DNA from: an uncultured Clostridium sp.
GTDB lineage: Bacteria > Bacillota > Clostridia > TANB77 > CAG-508
Reading direction: 5' to 3'
Assembly: GCA_947388675.1 (NCBI GenBank)
Contig: CANDRW010000013.1
Coordinates: forward strand, 1 to 44,498
DNA: 44,498 nt
Made by a program: the position numbers and the translations under genes. A model generated the notes under the pieces. The model did not search any database. It saw only the letters and a program-made list of their open reading frames with translations, and was not told where the DNA came from. This document shows, one piece after another, positions 36,717-44,498 of this stretch. Position 1 is the stretch's first letter. Each line of letters opens with the position of its first letter.

Positions 36717-36992
36717 TTAGTTCCCCATAAGCCTATAGGGTGTGGCCAACCTGTCAACAGTTAAAAGAGAGTCGGGACGGTTGAAACCGTAGCACAACCG
36801 CCCAGGGGACTCTTCTTTTAACTTGCCGCCAGCATCCTCCACTTGCCCCATAAATTCCACCAATTGGTGGTCAGGGACAGTGCAGACGTAGAGACCTATT
36901 GTGGTTTCTTCGTCTTGTGAGGTAGCAGGGCTAACGAAAAACAGCGATACCCTTGTGGAAGTGCCAATCGAAGAATCTTGCTGCCGATCCAT
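36717..36992 (-). CDS. Unknown 91-residue protein, GC-rich orphan
   Basis: A small protein starting MDRQQDSSIGTSTRVSLFF with a GGAGTGG ribosome site. It has alternating beta-like segments and LYVCTVPDHQLVEF in the middle; no family recognised. Much GC-richer than its neighbours. Two in-frame CGG codons (third codon GAT CGG CAG; GGG CGG TTG) are read as arginine. It has its own terminator and no operon partner, like the other GC-rich single-gene patches. Confidence 0.6.
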   Translation of the reverse strand: MDRQQDSSIGTSTRVSLFFVSPATSQDEETTIGLYVCTVPDHQLVEFMGQVEDAGGKLKEESPGRLCYGFNRPDSLLTVDRLATPYRLMGN

Positions 36993-37160
36993 ATTACCAC
37001 TCCAATCAAATAAAATAGCTTGTCTATTTTAGACAAAAGCACTAATAGTATATCACATTATGTTAAGAACGTCAAATTCATAAAAATATGTTGTAAATCA
37101 AAATACTTTTATGATATACTTTCAAAAGAGAAATTCTACTTAAAGTGGAATAGACGATAA

Positions 37161-39515
37161 ATGGGAAAGAGGAAAAACATAGAAATGCCTAAAAATACAG
37201 AAGAAAATCAAGATAAAATGAAAGAAAAATTAGCCTATTTAGGGCTTAATTTAACAAGAATACCTAAAATTTTAAAAGAATTTACACCAATTAGCTATAG
37301 ACCAGCAAAATCCTATGATGAAACAAGCTATAAAGTGTATCAATATATTCCAGTTTGTGACATTCAAATCTTATTAACACCGACTCATAGACTAGCAGAT
37401 TTAAATCAAAAATATAAACTATCAGCACCAATAGGAGCTTATTTAGATGCAAAGTCAGAAGAAAATATAGAAAGATTTGCTACGTTTTTAAATATGCTAA
37501 ATGGAATGAAACAGGAGCAAATTGAAGAATTAGAAAAAGAACAAGAGAAGCTAAAAAAGATGCTTCCTTATGAAATCAAATATTCCAACAATTATATTTG
37601 GCAAATTTTTTACTCAGATATTTCTAAAAAGTATTTTATGTTAGTACCAACAAATGAAACCAATAATAAGGCTTTTTTCTATTTACTAAAAAAGCAAATT
37701 GCATGTAGTAAATCTCGAAAAAAAGACTATATCTTTGCACCAGTGACACATCAAGACTATTCAGGAATCTATCTAGTACAAAGTCAAATAACAGATATTG
37801 AAAACTATTTATGGTATTTCACAAAAGAATGGCCTAATATTTATGAAGTATATGATACTAAAGGAAAAATGACTTTGAAAATAGTGGGAAAAACCAAAGT
37901 ATATGAAGAGGTAAAAAGTGATTATGTGATTACTTTGGAAAATAAAGAGCAAGCAATAGAGTGGTATAAATTAATCAAGGCTTTATTCATTTTAGCAACA
38001 GGCTTACCAAATGATTATCAGTTTCAAACAGCTATTTCAGAGCAAGGAGAATTAGAGTTTTTACATAAAGAAAAAATAAAAATGGAATATACCACTTTGC
38101 CACTTTTCATCAGAGAACAAGTAGAACTAAAGAAGCTTTTAGTGGAAGAAGAAAACCAAAAATTAGTAGAAGAACAAGAAAAGTTAGAGGGACTAAAAAA
38201 GATAACAGAAAGCCAAACAGAAGAATATTTAACGAAACAACGCCAAATTGCTACTTTTTTGGAATGCAAAAAAACTTTCTTTGGAAAAATTAAATACTAT
38301 TTTGGAACTCGTAAAAAACATCAAGGTAGTGTAGAAAGCCACAAAAATAAGATAGAAATAGAAGAAAAGAAAATAGAACCTATTAAACAGGAAACAAGAG
38401 AAGAGAAAAAAGGCAATTATACCATTGAAGATTTGATTGAAATTTGTACTAAATTAGATGGCAGAAAAAAGATGGTTAAAAATTTGCAGATGGATGAGAA
38501 GGCATTAGAATTAAAGAAAATAAACTTAGAAAGAAAAATTAAAAATGCTAATATTTATTTGAATGAAATTGAATTACATAAAAAAAGCATTTTTGAATTT
38601 TGGAAGTTTACAAATAAAGATGAACTACCAAGCTTGAATGAAGGCGAAGAAGAGGACGAAAGTGAAAAAGAGAAAATAGGAAAGAGCTTTGTATTTGAAG
38701 CGGATATGGAAAGTTTAGGAAAGCAAATGGACGAATTACAAAGAAGGAAACTTTCTAAAAATGAAACAGACGCTATTTTCGCAGTACAACATGCAATTGC
38801 TTCTAGCCAAATCCTAATGAAAACAAATAGTAAAGATTTAAAACCAAAGGAATTAGTAAAAATACAAGAAGAATTAGAAAGATTAAAAATAGAATATTCA
38901 GAAAAGATTGAAACTATTGAATTAAAAGATTTTGATGTTTTTGGCGGAATGATAGAAGACAATACCAAAGTAAAAACATTGCACAATGAAAAACATCGTG
39001 AAGTAGAAAAAGATAAATACAAAGTACTAAATGTTACTCCGAATACAGAGATAGAAGTGTTCATTGATAATCTAAGAAATAGTTTAAAATTAGTAAAAGA
39101 AGCGTTTTGCAAAATTGCTACACCATTTGAAATGCCAGTTTATATAGCAAAAATAGGACAAAAAGAAATGGAAAATTTAAACACGGCAAACTTAAATGCA
39201 ACAGAAGAACTATATAAAGCAGCAAGAAAAATGCAAGAAGGGGAAAACTTGTATTTTTATACAATACAACTACCAAAAGATGCTCCATTAATTTATGATA
39301 CTAACATTACACAATATGATAATTTTAATCAAACTTTGCCAGTAGGAATGGATGTAACAACACAAGTGTTGATTAATTTAGAGGAGTATAAGCTAACAAA
39401 CAAGCAAGAAAAGCAAATTCGTATTAATTACCAAGAAGATGAATTTACTAATCGAGTGATAGAAGTACAAGTAGTAGATTATGAAGCTACACTATTAAAA
39501 AAGAAAACAAAATAA
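37161..39515 (+). CDS. Large coiled-coil protein of unknown function
   Basis: A 784-residue, strongly charged Lys/Glu-rich protein without membrane helices or signal peptide. The N-terminal part (about 40-300) looks globular, with several aromatic-rich strands (YIWQIFYSDISKKYFMLVP). Coiled-coil-like stretches lie at about 110-135, 315-380, 400-500 and 545-610. I recognise no family or catalytic motif. ATG 37161 has no strong ribosome site (GTGGAATAGACGATAA upstream). The DUF3006 and ComEC-like genes follow at 35 and 3 bases, so the three probably form one operon. Confidence 0.6.
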   Translation: MGKRKNIEMPKNTEENQDKMKEKLAYLGLNLTRIPKILKEFTPISYRPAKSYDETSYKVYQYIPVCDIQILLTPTHRLADLNQKYKLSAPIGAYLDAKSEENIERFATFLNMLNGMKQEQIEELEKEQEKLKKMLPYEIKYSNNYIWQIFYSDISKKYFMLVPTNETNNKAFFYLLKKQIACSKSRKKDYIFAPVTHQDYSGIYLVQSQITDIENYLWYFTKEWPNIYEVYDTKGKMTLKIVGKTKVYEEVKSDYVITLENKEQAIEWYKLIKALFILATGLPNDYQFQTAISEQGELEFLHKEKIKMEYTTLPLFIREQVELKKLLVEEENQKLVEEQEKLEGLKKITESQTEEYLTKQRQIATFLECKKTFFGKIKYYFGTRKKHQGSVESHKNKIEIEEKKIEPIKQETREEKKGNYTIEDLIEICTKLDGRKKMVKNLQMDEKALELKKINLERKIKNANIYLNEIELHKKSIFEFWKFTNKDELPSLNEGEEEDESEKEKIGKSFVFEADMESLGKQMDELQRRKLSKNETDAIFAVQHAIASSQILMKTNSKDLKPKELVKIQEELERLKIEYSEKIETIELKDFDVFGGMIEDNTKVKTLHNEKHREVEKDKYKVLNVTPNTEIEVFIDNLRNSLKLVKEAFCKIATPFEMPVYIAKIGQKEMENLNTANLNATEELYKAARKMQEGENLYFYTIQLPKDAPLIYDTNITQYDNFNQTLPVGMDVTTQVLINLEEYKLTNKQEKQIRINYQEDEFTNRVIEVQVVDYEATLLKKKTK

Positions 39516-39550
39516 AGGGAAAATGTGGGGGCAACCAAGGAGGTTGTCAT

Positions 39551-39883
39551 ATGGAAAGAAAAGAAGGAAACAATTTAGAAGAGAAGAAGGTAGACTTAGG
39601 TTTAGGAGCAATTGCTCAAAATTGGATACAAAGTTTTTTAAAGCAAATTGCAGAAAGGCTAGAGAAAATGGAAGAAGTGTTGGTAGTAGATAGAATAGAA
39701 GGGGATATTGCTATATGTGAAAATAGGAAAACAAAGAAAATGCAAAGTATCCATATAGCAGATTTACCTCGAAATGTTGAAGAAGGTAACATTTTAAAAT
39801 GGCAAGATGGCAAATATGAAATTGATGCTTCAAAAGAGATTGAAAACAGAATAGAACAAAAAATGAAAGATGTGTGGAAATAA
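39551..39883 (+). CDS. DUF3006 domain protein
   Basis: A 110-residue protein. The C-terminal 65 residues (VVDRIEGDIAICENRKTKKM, then DLPRNVEEGNILKW) match DUF3006, a small beta domain usually encoded beside, or fused to, a ComEC-like metallo-beta-lactamase protein. The N-terminal 45 residues are helical and extra to the domain. GGAGG lies 7 bases before ATG 39551. The next gene starts 3 bases after its stop and is exactly such a hydrolase, so the two surely work together, in an unknown process. Confidence 0.8.
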   Translation: MERKEGNNLEEKKVDLGLGAIAQNWIQSFLKQIAERLEKMEEVLVVDRIEGDIAICENRKTKKMQSIHIADLPRNVEEGNILKWQDGKYEIDASKEIENRIEQKMKDVWK

Positions 39884-39886
39884 TTT

Positions 39887-40828
39887 ATGGGAAGAAAAAT
39901 AAAGAAGCAAAGTAAGTTAATTATATATTTGTTATCTGTAATTATTGTTGGTGTTTTATCTTTTATAGGAATAGAGTATGGAACAACTGAAACAGTAGGC
40001 AATACTATGCCTATCAATATTGCAAAGCCAGAGAATTTGCAGAATATAACAATTAAAACAGGCTCTACGATTACAAAAGATTTTTTGTCAGAAACAAAGC
40101 AAAACCTAAAAGTATATTTTTTTGATGTAGGACAAGCAGATAGCATTCTAGTTATGAATGAAGGACAAACGATGTTGATTGATGCTGGAAACAATGAGGA
40201 TGGAGAAATACTAGTACAAAATTTAAAGACATTGGGGATTACTAGAATTGATTACTTAGTTGGTACACATCCACATGAAGACCACATTGGTGGATTAGAT
40301 GATATTATCAAAAATTTTGAAATAGGAACAATTTATATGTCAAAAGTACAAGCTAATACAAAGACTTTTGAAGATGTACTAGATACAGTTAAGGAAAAAG
40401 AATTGACAATTACTGCTCCAAAAGTAAAGGATACTTTTACAATTGGACAAGCGGAATGTCAAGTTTTAGCAATTGATAACAATGCTAAAAGTTTAAATTT
40501 TGCTTCTATTGTTATTCAAATGAAATTTGATGATATGACATATTTGTTTACGGGGGACGCCGAAAAAGAAGTAGAAGAGAAAATATTGAAAGAAACAAAA
40601 GACATCAAGGCAAATATTTTAAAAGTAGGGCATCATGGATCAGATACAAGTAGTAGTGAGACGTTTATACAAGCAGTAGCACCAGAGATATCTATTATTT
40701 CAGTAGGAAAAGACAATTCTTATGGACATCCTAATCAAGATATTATAGCTAGATTAGAGACAAAGGGAAGCAAGATTTATAGAACAGATGAAGTAGGAAA
40801 TATTTTTATAGAGCAAAGGAAGAACTAA
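39887..40828 (+). CDS. ComEC/Rec2-like metallo-beta-lactamase-fold hydrolase
   Basis: A 313-residue protein with one N-terminal membrane helix (about 9-28), then an external metallo-beta-lactamase domain: VYFFDVGQADSILV, the metal motif THPHEDHIGG, FTGDAEKE, VGHHGSDTS and SYGHPN. This is the hydrolase domain of ComEC without the channel, thought to be an extracellular nuclease or phosphodiesterase. It starts 3 bases after the DUF3006 gene and is translationally linked to it. Not necessarily a competence protein. Confidence 0.85.
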   Translation: MGRKIKKQSKLIIYLLSVIIVGVLSFIGIEYGTTETVGNTMPINIAKPENLQNITIKTGSTITKDFLSETKQNLKVYFFDVGQADSILVMNEGQTMLIDAGNNEDGEILVQNLKTLGITRIDYLVGTHPHEDHIGGLDDIIKNFEIGTIYMSKVQANTKTFEDVLDTVKEKELTITAPKVKDTFTIGQAECQVLAIDNNAKSLNFASIVIQMKFDDMTYLFTGDAEKEVEEKILKETKDIKANILKVGHHGSDTSSSETFIQAVAPEISIISVGKDNSYGHPNQDIIARLETKGSKIYRTDEVGNIFIEQRKN

Positions 40829-40833
40829 AGGAG

Positions 40834-40878
40834 AAGGAGAACAGATAGGATGACCTAGAAGTCATGTTCTCCTTTTTA
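40834..40878. terminator. Bidirectional terminator
   Basis: AAGGAGAACA (40834-40843) pairs with TGTTCTCCTT (40865-40874), with an inner ATGAC/GTCAT pairing and T run. It lies between the hydrolase gene and convergent sigK. Confidence 0.75.
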
Positions 40879-40890
40879 GATATTATAAAT

Positions 40891-41590
40891 TCATTCTTTA
40901 ATTTCTTTTGCTAGTTTTCCAATGGCTTTAGTTTCAATTCTGGAAACATAGGAACGCGAAATTCCCATACTATCTGCAATTTCATTTTGAGTTTGAGGTT
41001 TTTGACCACCTAAGCCAAAGCGAAGTTCTAAGATAGTTCTTTCACGAGATTTCAAAACTTCTTTCATTTTTTCGTAAAGTTGTTTTACCTTGAATTTCAA
41101 ATCAACTTCATCTTCAATATTTCTATCACTATTTTCTAACACCTCCTGTAATGTTACAGTATTATCGTCCTTATCTTTTCCAATAGGGTCTTCTAAGTAA
41201 ACTTCAGAGTTTAATTTCTTCGTGCTACGTAGATACATTAAAATTTCGTTATCAATGCAACGAGCGACATAGGTTGCAAGTTTAATTCCTTTAGAATTAT
41301 CAAAACTATTAATACCTTTAATTAATCCAATAGAACCAATTGAAATTAAATCATCTGGGTCAATATTAGTAGAACTGTATTTTTTAGAAATATGAGCAAC
41401 CAGTCTCAAATTATGTTCTATTAAAATATTTTTAGCTTCTTCGTTGCCATTTTTGAAAAGTTCTAAGTATTTTTGTTCATCATCACTATTCAAAGGCTCA
41501 GGAAATAAAGAATTATTTGAAATATATCCGAGTTAAACAGATAGCAGATTGTAAAAAAGCGGCAAAACCAGCAAGAGAAAGAACCAACAT
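40891..41590 (-). CDS. sigK: Sporulation sigma factor K precursor, read through a CGG +1 site
   Basis: With base 41530 skipped this is a 232-residue pro-sigma-K, the late mother-cell sigma factor. The pro-sequence MLVLSLAGFAAFLQSAICLT is hydrophobic and is followed by GYISNNSLFPEPLNSDDEQK, as in clostridial SigK. Regions 2 (HNLRLVAHISKKYSSTNIDP) and 4 (TQNEIADSMGISRSYVSRIE) are intact. The shift falls 20 codons into the gene, inside the pro-sequence: ACT-C-GGA gives LT-G-YISNN, whereas the plain frame stops at LTRIYFK. Without recoding only an internal start could give sigma-K. ATG 41590 has GGAGGT six bases upstream; ATG 41596 touches it. The pro-peptide is removed at the membrane by SpoIVFB in the known system. 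Confidence 0.9.
41527..41530 (-). other. CGGA +1 recoding site in sigK pro-sequence
   Basis: Minus strand ACT-C-GGA-TAT: skipping the C at 41530 joins the pro-sequence to the sigma body. The unshifted frame ends five codons after ACT. Confidence 0.85.
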
Positions 41591-41618
41591 AAACATACCT
41601 CCAAATCGATATATAAGA

Positions 41619-41647
41619 AGTATATGTTCTAAAGATAGCAATCGTGC
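41619..41647 (-). promoter_or_regulatory. Possible sigma-E/K-type promoter of sigK
   Basis: Minus strand GCACGAT (41647-41641), a 14-base gap and CATATACT (41626-41619), close to the sigma-E pattern (GCATATT, CATACAAT-like). Position and a short leader to ATG 41590 fit sporulation control. Confidence 0.45.
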
Positions 41648-41817
41648 CTGACCGAAAAAAAGTTAGTGTAAAATATATTCGAGGAAAAAGTCATTAGTTT
41701 AATGACAGAATTTAAAAAAAGTTCAATGGAAACAGGAGGACTAAGCAATTTTACTGATAATTTGTTAGATAACTTAATACAGCTAGGATACTAGCTGAAA
41801 ATTATTGCATGAAAACA

Positions 41818-41847
41818 TTGACGAAACTGCTAAAAATATGGTATAAT
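41818..41847 (+). promoter_or_regulatory. Promoter of tRNA-Glu
   Basis: TTGACG (41818-41823), 18-base spacer and TATAAT (41842-41847), ending 22 bases before the tRNA. Confidence 0.7.
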
Positions 41848-41869
41848 AGTAAAGTAGTTTTGAATATGT

Positions 41870-41944
41870 GGCCCCTTGGTCAAGCGGTTAAGACGCAGCC
41901 CTCTCAAGGCTGAATCATGGGTTCGATTCCCGTAGGGGTCACCA
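41870..41944 (+). tRNA. tRNA-Glu (anticodon CUC)
   Basis: Acceptor GGCCCCT pairs with AGGGGTC (one G-T), discriminator A and an encoded CCA. The anticodon arm CAGCC-CTCTCAA-GGCTG is fully paired, with a normal A37 (unlike the tRNA-Gly here); the T-loop is TTCGATT. It reads GAG. Confidence 0.93.
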
Positions 41945-42000
41945 AATGCATATTATACAAACCTAGTCTATTTTTAAGGTGGGTTTGCAGTTTAAATAAT

Positions 42001-42041
42001 AAAAAGAGCTAACAAAGACAATGTTTTTGTTAGCTCTTTTT
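42001..42041. terminator. Bidirectional terminator
   Basis: AAAAAGAGCTAACAAA pairs with TTTGTTAGCTCTTTTT. It ends the minus-strand gene at 42050 and any read-through from tRNA-Glu. Confidence 0.75.
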
Positions 42042-42049
42042 GCGTTGGT

Positions 42050-42265
42050 TTATTTCTCAAGAAGGTTGCGAGGTATCTTGCTAAAAGGTTTCTTTTGAAG
42101 CTTATGCTGAGCCTTCACATACTCTTGACAAGCAGTGGTACGAGAAGGAACCCGAACACTCGCATCAAAGGGAGTGGTTGATGCATCCTGAAGGATTTTG
42201 TCAACTACAGACTGCTGAGATGTGCCAAGGATTACCGAGAGCTCTTGCTTAGAATCCAAAGACAT
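42050..42265 (-). CDS. Unknown 71-residue protein, GC-rich orphan
   Basis: A small soluble protein starting MSLDSKQELSVILGTSQQSV. ATG 42265 has GGAGG eight bases upstream, which favours it over the TTG five codons earlier. The C-terminal half is basic (AQHKLQKKPFSKIPRNLLEK). No family recognised. Composition is GC-richer than its neighbours; CGG is used once in frame (GTT CGG GTT) as arginine. It is another single-gene patch with its own strong terminator. Confidence 0.6.
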   Translation of the reverse strand: MSLDSKQELSVILGTSQQSVVDKILQDASTTPFDASVRVPSRTTACQEYVKAQHKLQKKPFSKIPRNLLEK

Positions 42266-42388
42266 AAAACCAACCTCCAAAATGAATTATTGCACGTGGC
42301 AATATATTTCTATTATATAAGAAAAATACAGAAAAGTAAAGAAAAATTCGTACTTAAATAAAAAGAATGGAAAATTATAATAAATTAC

Positions 42389-42416
42389 TTGACAAAACAT
42401 AAATTTGGTATATAAT
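42389..42416 (+). promoter_or_regulatory. Promoter of recN
   Basis: TTGACA (42389-42394), 16-base spacer and TATAAT (42411-42416). Confidence 0.75.
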
Positions 42417-42455
42417 AATGATATGCAAACAACATTTTGTAAATAGGAGGACATT

Positions 42456-44078
42456 ATGATTACCACTTTACATATTCAAAATATAGGGATTATAGATGAT
42501 TTATCAATTGATTTTAATGAAGGATTTAATGTGCTAACTGGTGAAACAGGAGCAGGAAAAACATTAATTATTGGTTCGCTTGCTATTTTAGCAGGTGGAA
42601 GATTTTCAAAAGAGATGATACGTAATGGGAAAAATTGTTCTTTTATAGAAGCTAACATTTATTGTCCAGAAAATGAGCAAGCAGTAGATGACAATATTAT
42701 TATTTCAAGAGAAATACATAGTAATGGTAGGAGTTCTTGTAAAATAAATGGTCGTTTAGCAACAGTAAATGAATTAAAAGAACTTATGAGTGAAATGCTT
42801 GATATTCATGGTCAACATGATAGCCAACTTATTTTAAATCCTACAAAGCATATTTATTATTTAGATAGTTTTATTGGTAAAGAAATTGAAGAAGATTTAA
42901 GAAGTTATCAAAAGAAATTGAAGGAATATAAAAGCTTAAAGCAAGAACTAAAAAATACTTATGGAGAAGAGCAAGAAAAAGAAAGAAGATTGGATTTGCT
43001 TCGTTATCAAGCAGAGGAGATAGAAAATGCTAAATTAAAGTCAAACGAAGAAATAGAGTTAGAAGAAAAACATAAAATGATGCAAAATGCAGAGAAATTA
43101 AAAGAGAATTTAGCACAAATTGATAATGAATTAAATGATAATGCAATAGGGGCAATTAGTAATGCTATTCGTAGTTTAGAGAAAATTCAAGATTGTGGAG
43201 AGGAATATAGCGAAAAATTAAATATATTAAAAAGCAGTTACTATGACATTCAAGAATTAGCTAGAGATTTTAGTGATATGAAAGAAAATGTAGATTTTGA
43301 TGATGCGGATAGAAACAAAATCGAGAGACGACTTGATTTCATATATTCTTTAAAGAGAAAATATGGAAATACAGTAGAAGAGATATTAGCTTATGGAGAA
43401 AAAGTGGAAGAAGAAATTCATAAAATTGAAAACTTAGATGAATATCATACAAAGATAAAGAAACAGATAGAACTACTAAAAAAACAAATGCAAGAAATTG
43501 CAATAAGAATGAGCAAGCTAAGAAAACAGTCTGCTAAAGTCTTATCAGAAGAAATCAATAGACAATTAAAAGAACTAGAAATGCCAAATGCTACATTTGA
43601 AGTTCAGATATTAGAAGATAATAGTTTTAATGAAAATGGAACAGATATGATAGAATTTATGATTTGTACCAATATAGGAGAGGGAATAAAGCCTTTAACT
43701 AAAATTGCATCTGGTGGTGAGATGGCAAGAATTATGCTTGCTATAAAGAATGTGTTAGCAGATGTAGATGAAGTAGGGACATTAGTATTTGACGAAATTG
43801 ATACAGGAATTAGTGGAAAGGCAGGACAAGCAGTAGGTGAGAAGATGAAAGAAATTGCTAAAAATCATCAAGTGGTTTGTATTACACATTTACCTTCTAT
43901 TGCTGCAAAAGGAGATTATAATTACTATATCCATAAACAAACCAAAGAAAATAAAACTTATACAAATGTTAGACAATTAAATGAAGAAGAAACAATTGAG
44001 GAAATTGCTAGAATATCTTCAGGAGAAATTACAGAGATAGCAAAAGCACATGCTAGAGAATTAAGAAAAGCTAGCTAA
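42456..44078 (+). CDS. recN: DNA repair protein RecN
   Basis: An SMC-like ATPase for double-strand break repair. It is 540 residues, slightly short of the usual roughly 560. Walker A is GETGAGKT (about residues 29-36), then LDIHGQHDSQLIL. A long coiled coil (about 150-370) is interrupted by the central hinge. The ABC signature is KIASGGEMARIMLAIK, Walker B LVFDEIDTGISG, and ITHLPSIAAKGD follows. ATG 42456 has AGGAGG. Its native AT-rich sequence holds no in-frame CGG. A GGGGACG palindrome begins at the stop codon. Confidence 0.96.
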   Translation: MITTLHIQNIGIIDDLSIDFNEGFNVLTGETGAGKTLIIGSLAILAGGRFSKEMIRNGKNCSFIEANIYCPENEQAVDDNIIISREIHSNGRSSCKINGRLATVNELKELMSEMLDIHGQHDSQLILNPTKHIYYLDSFIGKEIEEDLRSYQKKLKEYKSLKQELKNTYGEEQEKERRLDLLRYQAEEIENAKLKSNEEIELEEKHKMMQNAEKLKENLAQIDNELNDNAIGAISNAIRSLEKIQDCGEEYSEKLNILKSSYYDIQELARDFSDMKENVDFDDADRNKIERRLDFIYSLKRKYGNTVEEILAYGEKVEEEIHKIENLDEYHTKIKKQIELLKKQMQEIAIRMSKLRKQSAKVLSEEINRQLKELEMPNATFEVQILEDNSFNENGTDMIEFMICTNIGEGIKPLTKIASGGEMARIMLAIKNVLADVDEVGTLVFDEIDTGISGKAGQAVGEKMKEIAKNHQVVCITHLPSIAAKGDYNYYIHKQTKENKTYTNVRQLNEEETIEEIARISSGEITEIAKAHARELRKAS

Positions 44079-44148
44079 TGTCACACTGGGGACACATGTC
44101 GCATTTGGGGACGTATGTTAGTCTGACATCTGTCCCTAGTCTGACATT
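44077..44148. repeat. GGGGACG palindrome cluster after recN
   Basis: AATGTCACACT (44077-44087) pairs with AGTCTGACATT (44138-44148, one mismatch), enclosing two GGGGAC copies and an inverted GTCCC. It overlaps the recN stop codon. Same core as the palindromes at 809, 2323 and 34663. Confidence 0.6.
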
Positions 44149-44216
44149 TTAATAAAAAAATAAAAAACTCTTGCATTTTAAAATAAAGTATAGTAATATT
44201 TTATGGGGTGCAAAAA

Positions 44217-44342
44217 ATGACAAAATTTGTAGATGAAAATAACAAATTAAAAATGGCAAGCCTAAAAGCAATTTTTAAAATTGCTGTATTTGTAATTGCT
44301 TTTTCATCTATGATTTATATAGTTTCAATGATAAAACACTAA
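44217..44342 (+). CDS. Small single-helix membrane protein
   Basis: A 41-residue ORF starting MTKFVDENNKLKMASLKAIF with one membrane helix (about 18-37, ending IYIVSM). ATG 44217 has GGGG at 44205-44208. It is followed at once by a terminator hairpin that includes its stop. No family recognised; it could be a regulatory or spore-membrane peptide. Confidence 0.5.
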   Translation: MTKFVDENNKLKMASLKAIFKIAVFVIAFSSMIYIVSMIKH

Positions 44343-44363
44343 TATTTTTATTAGTGTTTTTTT
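44333..44363 (+). terminator. Rho-independent terminator
   Basis: AAAACACTAAT (44333-44343) pairs with ATTAGTGTTTT (44350-44360), followed by T. It overlaps the stop of the 41-residue gene. Confidence 0.8.
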
Positions 44364-44412
44364 CTTGGGATTTCTATTTGCTACCTAAAACAAAATAAGA
44401 GGAGGAAATTTT

Positions 44413-44498
44413 ATGAACGAGAGCAAAATGACGATTGACGTAAATGAAAAGCCACCAATTGCAAAATGGATTGTCTTAGCAATTCAACATGTCTTTGC
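44413..44498 (+). CDS. Uracil/xanthine permease (NCS2), 3' truncated by window end
   Basis: The first 28 codons read MNESKMTIDVNEKPPIAKWI, then VLAIQHVF. The motif D-V-N-E-K-P-P followed by W-I-x-L-x-x-Q-H-V-F is the usual N-terminus of uracil permeases, which import the base with protons. GGAGG lies 8 bases before ATG 44413. The rest of the gene is outside the window, so uracil versus xanthine specificity cannot be judged. Confidence 0.75.
   Translation, partial: MNESKMTIDVNEKPPIAKWIVLAIQHVF

Overview
The window comes from an AT-rich, spore-forming, anaerobic-type Firmicute, most likely an uncultured gut clostridium. The evidence is low-GC codon use, strong AGGAGG ribosome sites, a sigma-K gene with a pro-sequence, a T-box before thrS, an Mn-dependent pyrophosphatase, a dockerin-bearing cell-wall hydrolase, and a structured RNA/membrane-protein pair that looks like OLE/OapA.

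The main observation is a recoding system. Ten times in 44 kb, in eight genes, a gene breaks at an in-frame CGG codon. Each time the protein family continues perfectly if the C is skipped and the next three bases (GGA eight times, GGT twice) are read as glycine. The genes are a GT4 glycosyltransferase (C at 1578), a U32 peptidase-family protein (9003), a seven-repeat HTH protein (16108), the DUF4130 protein (20884), its radical-SAM partner (three sites: 22227, 21566, 21367), the OapA-like protein (24990), a Ca2+-type P-type ATPase (27182) and the sigma-K pro-sequence (41530). In the other AT-rich genes I found no in-frame CGG at all. The same window carries a tRNA-Gly (16986-17059, minus strand) with anticodon loop CUUCCGA, i.e. 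UCC at 34-36 followed by G37 instead of the usual A37. UCCG is the exact complement of the four-base codon CGGA. I infer that CGGN is a natural quadruplet glycine codon (or a programmed +1 shift site) read by this tRNA.

Layout: 1-2.8 kb, a truncated surface-type protein, the recoded glycosyltransferase and YlbF; 3.2-5 kb, a sigma/anti-sigma-like pair; 5.1-9.6 kb, a nucleoside kinase, an RNHCP zinc protein and the recoded U32 protein; 9.6-14.1 kb, a 51-bp tandem repeat, a Cys-rich membrane peptide and two secreted SH3-containing envelope proteins; 14.2-17.1 kb, dapF, the recoded HTH-repeat protein and the variant tRNA-Gly; 17.1-22.6 kb, pyrophosphatase, an ABC-2 exporter and the recoded rSAM/DUF4130 pair; 22.9-26 kb, a toxin-antitoxin pair, the OLE-like RNA with recoded oapA, and a HAD phosphatase; 26.2-33.6 kb, the recoded P-type ATPase, an E. 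coli-type purB, a polysaccharide deacetylase, trxB and trxA; 34.4-36.7 kb, T-box and thrS; 37-41.6 kb, a coiled-coil protein, a DUF3006/ComEC-like pair and recoded sigK; 41.9-44.5 kb, tRNA-Glu, recN and the start of a uracil/xanthine permease.

Five single-gene patches (2859-3026, 29832-31262, 33647-34237, 36717-36992, 42050-42265) are visibly GC-richer, and they use CGG as an ordinary arginine codon (11 times by my count). They look foreign, and their relation to the recoding is an open puzzle. Short GGGGACG-type palindromes are scattered between genes at four places.
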